Shown one piece after another: positions 1 through 4,979 of a stretch of DNA of 7,103 nt. The first letter of the stretch is position 1. The number at the start of each line of letters is the position of its first letter. Under the pieces are notes generated by a model. That model made no database searches. It was not told the DNA's origin and worked only from the letters and a program-made list of their open reading frames with translations. The translations under genes were made by a program, and so were the position numbers. Source of the DNA: DATHBP01 sp035296085 (GTDB lineage: Bacteria; Actinomycetota; Actinomycetes; Propionibacteriales; Nocardioidaceae); NCBI GenBank assembly GCA_035296085.1, contig DATHBP010000259.1, positions 1 through 7,103 on the forward strand, given 5' to 3'.

Positions 1-1
1 C

Positions 2-253
2 GACGGCGTGGTCGAGCCCGGCATGACGGTCACCGTGCTCTTCGACGGCAACGACGAGGCGGAGTCGTTCCTGCTGGGCTCCCGGGAGCTCATGGCACTC
101 GACGACTCCGTCGAGATGGACGTCTACTCGCCCCAGTCACCACTCGGCTCCGCCTTGCTCGGCAAGCGCCCCGGCGAGCGGGCGACCTACCGGGCACCCA
201 ACGGACGAGATGTGAGCGTCAAGGTAGTCGACGCCAAGCCGTTCATCGCCTGA
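2..253 (+). CDS. greA: Transcription elongation factor GreA, C-terminal part (5' truncated by window edge)
   Basis: GreA binds RNA polymerase through its secondary channel and stimulates cleavage of backtracked transcripts, rescuing stalled elongation complexes in the cytoplasm. The visible 83 residues are the C-terminal globular domain that docks on the polymerase. Diagnostic stretches are VEPGMTVTVLF, FLLGSREL, VYSPQSPLGSALLGKRPGE and the final APNGRDVSVKV strand. The N-terminal coiled-coil with the acidic tip lies outside the window, so the true start is not visible. The reading frame is open to the left edge (Asp-Gly before the GTG at position 8), so that GTG is an internal valine and not a start. 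The gene ends with TGA at 251-253 and converges on the ABC permease gene. Assignment rests on recognised family motifs and is secure; GreA rather than GreB is inferred from actinobacterial usage. Confidence 0.93.
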   Translation, partial: DGVVEPGMTVTVLFDGNDEAESFLLGSRELMALDDSVEMDVYSPQSPLGSALLGKRPGERATYRAPNGRDVSVKVVDAKPFIA

Positions 254-289
254 CACGTGGGTCTCGCTGTCGCGCTGCCCCCCGTTGGC

Positions 290-319
290 GGCAACTCCCC
301 ACACAACCGGGCAGTTGCC
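290..319. repeat. Inverted repeat, copy 1 of a paired hairpin element
   Basis: The left arm GGCAACTCCCC (290-300) faces the right arm GGGCAGTTGCC (309-319) across the loop ACACAACC (301-308). Ten of eleven positions pair, with one C/C mismatch (297 with 312). The same loop and nearly the same arms recur at 351-382. The element lies between the convergent ends of greA and the ABC permease gene. Confidence 0.8.
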
Positions 320-322
320 CGC

Positions 323-348
323 TTCGCCAGGCGAATCCGCCGTGCGGA
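323..348. repeat. Two small inverted repeats between the paired hairpin copies
   Basis: TTCGCC (323-328) and GGCGAA (330-335) are exact reverse complements separated by one base, so a real hairpin would open a few pairs to make a loop. Directly adjoining it, TCCGC (336-340) and GCGGA (344-348) pair perfectly around a 3-base loop. With the larger hairpins on each side, this makes four consecutive stem-loops in 93 bases. Such short repeats can occur by chance in GC-rich DNA; their back-to-back packing is what makes them notable. Confidence 0.5.
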
Positions 349-350
349 GG

Positions 351-382
351 GGGCAACTACCCACACAACCGGGTAGCTGCCC
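351..382. repeat. Inverted repeat, copy 2 of a paired hairpin element
   Basis: The left arm GGGCAACTACCC (351-362) faces the right arm GGGTAGCTGCCC (371-382) across the loop ACACAACC (363-370). Eleven of twelve positions pair; the only mismatch is A356 against C377. Compared with copy 1, both arms have changed at one position (C297/C312 there, A359/T374 here), and here that position is a proper pair. This is the pattern expected if folding is kept by selection. Confidence 0.82.
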
Positions 383-422
383 ACGTTGGCGCCTAAACAG
401 GTGGCGAGCGGACGCCGCGCCG

Positions 423-1259
423 CTAGCGGCCAGTGGCGTGCCGGTAGCGGCGCACAGCCAACGGTGCGAAGACGGCGATGATGGCGGCGACGTAGATCAG
501 CGTCAGCAGCACCGGATGCTCACCGGGTAACGTGTTGGGCGCGAACGGGTTGGGATTGCCCCACAAGTCGCGCATCGACGCCGTCAGCACGCTCACCGGG
601 TTCCACTCGGCGATCGGCTGCAGCAGGTTCGGCAACGTCTCGGTCGGCACGAACGCGTTCGACAAGAACGTCAACGGGAAGATCGTCGTAAACACAACCT
701 GCTGCCCGACTTCCACGCTGGGCACCAGCATGCCTAGCAGCACGCCCACCCAGGACATGGCGTAAGCGAACAGCAGTGCGAGAGCGACGCCGGCCAGAAA
801 GTGCCCGATTCCCTCTCGGACCCGCCAGCCGACGACGAGACCCGACAGCATCAGCACAATGAGGATGCCCAGGTTGTAGACCACGTCGGACACGGTGCGG
901 CCAGTGAGGAACGCCGAGCGGGCCATCGGTAGCGAGCGGAACCGGTCGATCAGACCCTTGGTCATGTCGTCGGCGATACCCACCGCGGTGGTGCCGGCGG
1001 CGAAGGCGAGCGTCTGGGCGAAGATCCCCGGCATCAGGTACTCCTTGTACGACCCGCCCCCCTCCAGCGGTATCGCGCCGCCGAACACGTAGGCGAACAG
1101 CAGCACGAACATGACCGACTGGATGATCGCGAAGATCGCGAGCTCCGGGATGCGTGGGATGCGCTTGAGGTTGCGCCAGGTCACCACCAGGCTGTCGGAG
1201 AGCACCGACCCGCTGGTACGCGACGGCGGTGTGCCGGGGCCAGGTGATGTCGTCGTCAT
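423..1259 (-). CDS. ABC-2 type transporter permease, DrrB-like
   Basis: This is the membrane subunit of a two-gene ABC exporter, expected to pair as a homodimer with the ATPase encoded immediately upstream. The 278-residue length is typical of DrrB-type permeases. After a polar N-terminus (1-38) come about six hydrophobic segments near residues 40-60, 75-98, 124-145, 153-178, 186-204 and 250-270. The cytoplasmic stretch DMTKGLIDRFRSLPMARSAF (about 98-117) and the LTFLSNAFVPTETLP segment (196-210) are family hallmarks. The ATG overlaps the ATPase stop in an ATGA junction (1256-1259), so the two are translationally coupled. A GGGAG ribosome-binding site lies six bases upstream, inside the ATPase gene. 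The substrate cannot be read from sequence; drug, antibiotic or lipid-like export are all known for this family. The gene ends with TAG facing the hairpin cluster. Confidence 0.92.
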   Translation of the reverse strand: MTTTSPGPGTPPSRTSGSVLSDSLVVTWRNLKRIPRIPELAIFAIIQSVMFVLLFAYVFGGAIPLEGGGSYKEYLMPGIFAQTLAFAAGTTAVGIADDMTKGLIDRFRSLPMARSAFLTGRTVSDVVYNLGILIVLMLSGLVVGWRVREGIGHFLAGVALALLFAYAMSWVGVLLGMLVPSVEVGQQVVFTTIFPLTFLSNAFVPTETLPNLLQPIAEWNPVSVLTASMRDLWGNPNPFAPNTLPGEHPVLLTLIYVAAIIAVFAPLAVRRYRHATGR

Positions 1260-2251
1260 GAGGTTCTCCCGGTCAGCACCCGCTCGTCGACGGCAGCCGC
1301 ATCTTCGGCCGCGTGGCCGGTGAGGCTCAGGAACACGTCGTCGAGGGTGGGTCTTCGTAGAGCGACGTCGTCGATGGCGATGCCGGCGTCATCGAACGAG
1401 CGAATGACGTCCATCAGCTGGCTCGCTCCGCCCCGAGCCGGCGCGGTGAGCCGGCGCGTGTGCTCGTCGACGATCGCGTCCGCACCGCACCGACTCGCCA
1501 GCAGTGCTCGGCCGGGCTCCACGTCCGCGGCGGAGCGCACGACGACCTCCACGCGCTCACCGCCGACCTGGGCCTTGAGCTCGTCGGCGGTACCCCTCGC
1601 AATGATGCGGCCGTGGTCGACGACGGCGATCTGGTCGGCGAGCTCGTCAGCCTCTTCGAGGTACTGCGTCGTCAGCAGCAACGTCGACCCCGCTCGTACC
1701 AGCGTGCGGATCACATCCCACATCATCAGCCGGCTGCGTGGGTCGAGCCCGGTAGTCGGCTCGTCCAGGAACAGCAGCTGCGGCTGCCCGATCAGTGCCG
1801 AGGCCAGGTCTAGGCGCCGCCGCATGCCGCCGGAGTAGGTCTTCGCGACCCGGTCACCGGCATCGGCGAGGTCGAACTGCGTGAGCAGCTCGTCGGCCCG
1901 GCTGCGGGAATGCTTGGACGCCAAGCCGTAGAGCCGCCCGAACATCCACAAGTTCTCCCGTCCGGTCAGGTTCTCGTCCACAGCGGCGTACTGCCCCGAC
2001 AACCCGATCAGGCGCCGTACCCGATCGGGATGGGTGCGTACGTCGTGGCCGAGCACCCTGACCTCCCCGGCATCCGCGCGCAGCAGGGTCGCTAGGACGC
2101 GGACCGCCGTGGTCTTGCCGGCGCCGTTGGGGCCCAATAGACCCAACACACTGCCCTCGGCAACCTCGAGGTCTACCGAGTCGAGCGCTCGGACCTGCTT
2201 CTTGCCGGACCCGAAGGACTTCGCGAGGTTGCGCACCTCGATCGCCGCCAT
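1256..2251 (-). CDS. ABC transporter ATP-binding protein, DrrA-like
   Basis: This is the cytoplasmic ATPase that powers the adjoining ABC-2 permease. Of 331 residues, about 1-225 form the nucleotide-binding domain: Walker A GPNGAGKTT (40-48), a Q-loop around Gln87, signature SGGMR (140-144) and Walker B LLFLDEP (159-165) with the D-loop GLD after it. The usual switch histidine is replaced by Gln196 in TTQYLEEADELAD, as is characteristic of DrrA-type drug and antibiotic exporter ATPases. Residues from about 230 onward match the C-terminal extension of this group (DUF4162-like), including the RRPTLDDVFLSLTG motif. The ATG at 2249-2251 is supported by AGGAG (complement of 2259-2263) seven bases upstream. 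It follows the DUF2089-type gene after 78 bases, and the start of that gap carries a TTGACA box. Family assignment is firm; the substrate is unknown. Confidence 0.94.
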   Translation of the reverse strand: MAAIEVRNLAKSFGSGKKQVRALDSVDLEVAEGSVLGLLGPNGAGKTTAVRVLATLLRADAGEVRVLGHDVRTHPDRVRRLIGLSGQYAAVDENLTGRENLWMFGRLYGLASKHSRSRADELLTQFDLADAGDRVAKTYSGGMRRRLDLASALIGQPQLLFLDEPTTGLDPRSRLMMWDVIRTLVRAGSTLLLTTQYLEEADELADQIAVVDHGRIIARGTADELKAQVGGERVEVVVRSAADVEPGRALLASRCGADAIVDEHTRRLTAPARGGASQLMDVIRSFDDAGIAIDDVALRRPTLDDVFLSLTGHAAEDAAAVDERVLTGRTS

Positions 2252-2278
2252 GCAGACGCTCCTGTGTGGAAGGGGATG

Positions 2279-2291
2279 ATCGAATTGTCAA
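2279..2291 (-). promoter_or_regulatory. TTGACAATTCGAT box upstream of the ABC exporter operon
   Basis: On the minus strand this reads TTGACAATTCGAT, with a perfect -35 hexamer (complement of 2286-2291), 34 bases before the ATPase ATG. With 16-18 base spacing the hexamers where a -10 should be are CCACAC, CACACA and ACACAG, which are poor matches. It may therefore be an operator, or a promoter read by a sigma factor that does not need a standard -10. The same sequence, one T shorter, lies upstream of the DUF4097 gene (3642-3653). The 78-base gap also holds a GGTG-TGT-CACC inverted repeat (2324-2334) that overlaps the preceding stop codon. Confidence 0.4.
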
Positions 2292-2329
2292 TGAAGTGAC
2301 TGCTGGACTGCGACTAGTTAATCGGTGTG

Positions 2330-2755
2330 TCACCCGGGCGGGCGCAGCAAGTTCTCGGCTTCGTCGACGCTGAGCTCACCGGCGGCGAGCTTGGCGAGCA
2401 CCGTGTCCCGGTCGACCGCAGACTGCCCGTTCGCGTCGGCTCCGTCGTCGCCGGCTTCCGGCTCGATGCCAAGCGTACGCAGCAGGTCGGCGAACCGCTG
2501 CCGCGCCGTGGGGTAGCTGACTCCGAGGTGGCGCTCCACGCGGCGGAGGTTGCCGCGGCTCGCCAAGAACACGCCAAGCAGCTCGCGGTCGACCTCGCTC
2601 AGCCCGCAGAACCTGCACCCGGCGAAGACCCCGGACAGCTCGCTACCGCAGCTGCCACAGCCCAGGCGGGTGATCGACAAGACGTCCCCGCAGACGGGAC
2701 AGGCGCGCGGCGGCAGGTGCTCGGCCCGGGGGTCGTGGCGCGACGCCGCGCTCAC
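2330..2755 (-). CDS. DUF2089 family protein: zinc ribbon plus helix-turn-helix, putative regulator
   Basis: A 141-residue cytoplasmic protein. Three CxxC pairs occur in the first third: CPVC (19-22), CGSC (33-36) and CRFC (47-50), expected to bind zinc. Next comes LLGVFLASRGNLRRVERHLG (59-78) running into GVSYPTARQRFADLLRTLG (78-96), the SYPT(A/V)R helix-turn-helix typical of DUF2089. After an acidic linker (about 99-116), a short helix-hairpin RDTVLAKLAAGELSVDEAEN (116-135) closes the protein. The GTG start at 2755 overlaps the stop of the upstream DUF4097 gene in a GTGA junction, with a modest AGGTG about ten bases before it, so the two genes are coupled. DNA binding is expected from the fold but no target is established. 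Its place before the ABC exporter suggests it controls this cluster (inference). Confidence 0.82.
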   Translation of the reverse strand: MSAASRHDPRAEHLPPRACPVCGDVLSITRLGCGSCGSELSGVFAGCRFCGLSEVDRELLGVFLASRGNLRRVERHLGVSYPTARQRFADLLRTLGIEPEAGDDGADANGQSAVDRDTVLAKLAAGELSVDEAENLLRPPG

Positions 2756-3618
2756 TGCGCACGCACCTGGACCGCGCCCATGACCGCCTCCAGGCTCACG
2801 ACCGCGGAGCCGCGGCCCAGCACCACCTCTTCGGCACTGCCCTGGTGCTGTGACCCTTGCCAGGCAACTCGACCAGCCTGGGCATCGCTGCGCACGCGCG
2901 CGTCCGTGCCGGTCAGCAGCACCACGTCGAGCGACCCGGACTCGACCCGCAGCCGGGAGCGCCCGGCCGTCGGGCGGAAGGAGACCTTGGCCGAGCCGGC
3001 CTGCACGAGCACGTCCAGCGGCCCGTCCGAGTCGAGCAGCTTCGCGGAGCCGGCCGTCACCCGAACTTGTGCCAGCCGTGGCAGCCGTTCGACGCTGAGG
3101 CTGCCAGCAGTCACTTCGACGTCCACGGCGAGCTGGGGGTTGACCCGCACCGACAGCTCCCGTCCTAGGCCGAGCAGCCGGTCTCGTAAGTCGCTCACCG
3201 AGCGCGAGCGGATCAACGTGAATCCGTCCAGTGACGTGCCGAACTCTCCTTCGCTAGCCACTGTCAGCGTGTCACCGTCGCGGCGTACGACGTGCGGTCC
3301 GTCGACGGACACCGCGCTCACCGACGGCTCACCGACGACGCGCACCCGGTGGCCCACCGCCCGGATGACGACCTTTGTCGGCTCGACCGACGCGGGCAGC
3401 GTAGACGTCGTCGGCGGCTCCAGATGGGCGGCCGGCGCGTCGGCGGGCCGGTCGGTGACGTCGGCCCACACGTCCGCATCGTCCGAGGAGCGGTCAGTCT
3501 GGATCTCGGCGATCGCAGCGGCGGCTTCGGTAGGGCTCAGCCGGCCGGCGGCGACGTCTGCCAGCACGGCGCGCAGTGCGGGTGACTCGGCAGTCTCGGT
3601 GCTTTCGGTATCATTCAT
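2752..3618 (-). CDS. DUF4097-type beta-repeat protein with N-terminal helix-hairpin motif
   Basis: A 288-residue protein if started at the ATG at 3616-3618. Residues 14-38 hold a short helix-hairpin (LRAVLADVAAGRLSPTEAAA) like the one ending the DUF2089 protein next door. A Pro/Ala/Thr-rich linker (about 41-80) follows. The rest is beta-strand rich, with a ladder of similar strands: VTAGS (169), VTAGS (188), VQAGS (205) and VESGS (225), about 16-20 residues apart, as in DUF4097 proteins predicted to fold as a beta solenoid. No signal peptide or membrane helix is visible. Relatives such as Bacillus YvlB and the enterococcal LiaX C-terminal domain are tied to envelope stress; that role is not shown here. 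A GTG at 3697-3699 would add 27 residues and overlap the ilvA stop as GTGA. The ATG is preferred because the extra segment is unlike the family and contains the promoter at 3625-3653. Confidence 0.78.
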   Translation of the reverse strand: MNDTESTETAESPALRAVLADVAAGRLSPTEAAAAIAEIQTDRSSDDADVWADVTDRPADAPAAHLEPPTTSTLPASVEPTKVVIRAVGHRVRVVGEPSVSAVSVDGPHVVRRDGDTLTVASEGEFGTSLDGFTLIRSRSVSDLRDRLLGLGRELSVRVNPQLAVDVEVTAGSLSVERLPRLAQVRVTAGSAKLLDSDGPLDVLVQAGSAKVSFRPTAGRSRLRVESGSLDVVLLTGTDARVRSDAQAGRVAWQGSQHQGSAEEVVLGRGSAVVSLEAVMGAVQVRAQ

Positions 3619-3624
3619 GATCCA

Positions 3625-3653
3625 AGTGCAGGCCACTCCGTATCGATTGTCAA
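3625..3653 (-). promoter_or_regulatory. Putative promoter for a leaderless DUF4097 mRNA
   Basis: On the minus strand a perfect TTGACA (complement of 3648-3653) is followed by a 17-base spacer and TGCACT (complement of 3625-3630), a weak -10 that keeps the first and last T. The last -10 base is separated from the ATG by six bases, so transcription would start at or within a base or two of the ATG. The lack of a good ribosome-binding site before that ATG fits a leaderless mRNA, which is common in actinobacteria. The -35 is embedded in the box TTGACAATCGAT (3642-3653), shared with the exporter operon. The promoter lies within 80 bases downstream of the ilvA stop. Confidence 0.5.
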
Positions 3654-3695
3654 GTCGATCTTCCATATTGGTAAGTCGACGCTGTCGTCGCGGGG

Positions 3696-4922
3696 TCACG
3701 CGAACGTCAACGAATAGCCTTTATCGCGGAGCCGGCTGAGTACCTGTGCCGAGTGCTCCGGACCGCGGGTCTCGAGCTGCATGGCCACTTCGACCTCGTC
3801 GAGGTGCAACCGCGCGGATGTGCGCTCGTGGACGACGTCGAGAACGTTGGCATCGACGCTGCCCAGCTCGTTCAGCAACGTGGCTAGGCCGCCAGGCCGG
3901 TCTGAGATCTTGACCCGGAACGCCAGGTAGCGCCCGTCGGCCGCCATGCCGTGCCGTATGACGCCCATCAGCAACAGCGGGTCGATGTTGCCGCCGGACA
4001 GCACCGCCACCACCGGCGGCTCGAACTCCTCCGGTCGGTCCATGACCGCGGCGACCGCAGCCGCACCGGCCGGCTCGACGACCAGCTTGGAGCGCTCCAG
4101 CAGCTGGAGCAGCGCGGCGGACAGAGACTCCTCCGAGGTTGTCAGCATGGCGTCGACGTTGGCTTGGATGGCGGCGAACGGGATGTCACCAGGCATACCG
4201 ACTGCGATCCCGTCGGCGATCGTCGCCATCTCGGCCAGTGCCACCGGCTGGCCGGCGGCCAACGAGGTGGGATAGGCGGCGGCCGCCTCTGCTTGAACAC
4301 CCACCACCCTGACATGGGGGGCAAGCGCCTTGATGGCGGTCGCCACGCCACCGAGGAAGCCGCCGCCTCCGCAGGGGATCACGACCGTTGCCGCCTCCGG
4401 GCATTGCTCCATGATCTCCAGGCCGGCGGTGCCCTGACCGGCGACGATGTCGAAGTGGTCGAAGGGGTGGATGAGCACCGCGCCGGTCTCAGCAGCGAAG
4501 GCGCGTGCATCGACCATGGCCTCGTCGATCGTGTGGCCGGCGAAACGGACGTCGGCTCCGTATCCGCGGGTCTCGCGCTCCTTGGGCAGCGGGGCACCGA
4601 GCCGCATGAAGATCGTGGCGGAGATGCCCAGCATCTGGGCGGCGAGCGCAACGCCCTGTGCGTGGTTGCCCGCACTGGCGGCGACAACGCCGCGGGCGCG
4701 CTCCTGCGCGGAGAGCCGCGACATCCGCAGATAGGCGCCGCGGATCTTGAACGACCCGGTGCGCTGCAGGTTTTCGCACTTCAGGTACGCCGGACCGCCG
4801 ATGCGGTCAGACAGCCAGCGCGACGGCTGCATCGGCGTCTCGAGGGCTACGCCGGCGAGCACCTCGCGAGCCGCCTCGATGTCGGCCAGCGCCACCGGCG
4901 CGACGGCTTCGGTGGCTGCCAT
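3696..4922 (-). CDS. ilvA: Threonine ammonia-lyase (threonine dehydratase), medium form with ACT domain
   Basis: This PLP enzyme deaminates L-threonine to 2-oxobutanoate and ammonia, the first committed step toward isoleucine; it may also serve threonine or serine breakdown. The 408 residues hold a fold-type II PLP domain (about 12-325): the cofactor lysine is Lys59 in GSFKIRGA, SAGNHAQG (83-90) is the substrate loop, CGGGGFLGG (184-192) grips the PLP phosphate, and VLSGGNID (307-314) is the conserved C-terminal loop. A single ACT-like regulatory domain (about 333-408, FRVKISDRPGGLATLLNEL) follows, which matches the medium form rather than the long, two-domain E. coli IlvA. The segment FMRLGAPLPKERETRGYGAD (105-124) has Arg107 where proline is usual in this family. 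The ATG lacks a strong ribosome-binding site. A 57-base gap with two hairpins separates it from the phosphatase gene upstream; no Ile/Val/Leu-rich leader peptide is visible. Confidence 0.93.
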   Translation of the reverse strand: MAATEAVAPVALADIEAAREVLAGVALETPMQPSRWLSDRIGGPAYLKCENLQRTGSFKIRGAYLRMSRLSAQERARGVVAASAGNHAQGVALAAQMLGISATIFMRLGAPLPKERETRGYGADVRFAGHTIDEAMVDARAFAAETGAVLIHPFDHFDIVAGQGTAGLEIMEQCPEAATVVIPCGGGGFLGGVATAIKALAPHVRVVGVQAEAAAAYPTSLAAGQPVALAEMATIADGIAVGMPGDIPFAAIQANVDAMLTTSEESLSAALLQLLERSKLVVEPAGAAAVAAVMDRPEEFEPPVVAVLSGGNIDPLLLMGVIRHGMAADGRYLAFRVKISDRPGGLATLLNELGSVDANVLDVVHERTSARLHLDEVEVAMQLETRGPEHSAQVLSRLRDKGYSLTFA

Positions 4923-4936
4923 GCCGCAGAGCCTAA

Positions 4937-4970
4937 GCCGCGCACCGCGGCGAACGCCGCCAGCGCGGCG
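4937..4970. repeat. Two adjacent GC hairpins between the phosphatase gene and ilvA
   Basis: GCCGCG (4937-4942) pairs perfectly with CGCGGC (4946-4951) across a 3-base loop. CGCCGC (4955-4960) pairs perfectly with GCGGCG (4965-4970) across a 4-base loop. They fill most of the short gap between the stop at 4980 and the ilvA ATG at 4922. On the minus strand they could act as a weak terminator after the phosphatase gene or as structure in the ilvA leader. No T-run follows, so the role is uncertain. Confidence 0.45.
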
Positions 4971-4979
4971 GTCGACAGC

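Larger units (their letters stand above)
290..382. terminator. Possible bidirectional terminator or boundary element between convergent genes
   Basis: The four-hairpin cluster begins 36 bases after the greA stop and ends 40 bases before the ABC permease stop codon on the opposite strand, the usual place for a shared terminator. No T-run follows the stems on either strand, so this is not a canonical intrinsic terminator. Actinobacterial terminators often lack a clear U-tract. The role is inferred from position and structure only; a dispersed repeat with no termination function is the main alternative. Confidence 0.45.

Noticed and set aside
290..382. CRISPR-like or direct-repeat array
   Set aside because: Only two copies exist and each is itself a hairpin with an intervening segment that also folds; there is no regular repeat-spacer pattern and no cas gene.
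285..530. Plus-strand open frame across the hairpin cluster
   Set aside because: It consists largely of the inverted repeats plus the antisense of the ABC permease C-terminus, and has no ribosome-binding site.
2263..2291. Standard sigma-70-type promoter for the ABC exporter operon
   Set aside because: The TTGACA -35 is perfect but no acceptable -10 lies 16-18 bases downstream, so only the shared box is reported, not a full promoter.
2327..3739. Long plus-strand open frame (about 470 codons) opposite the DUF2089 and DUF4097 genes
   Set aside because: The product is Ser/Arg/Thr-rich with no fold-like pattern and lies antisense to two proteins with clear family motifs. It is a GC-rich shadow frame.
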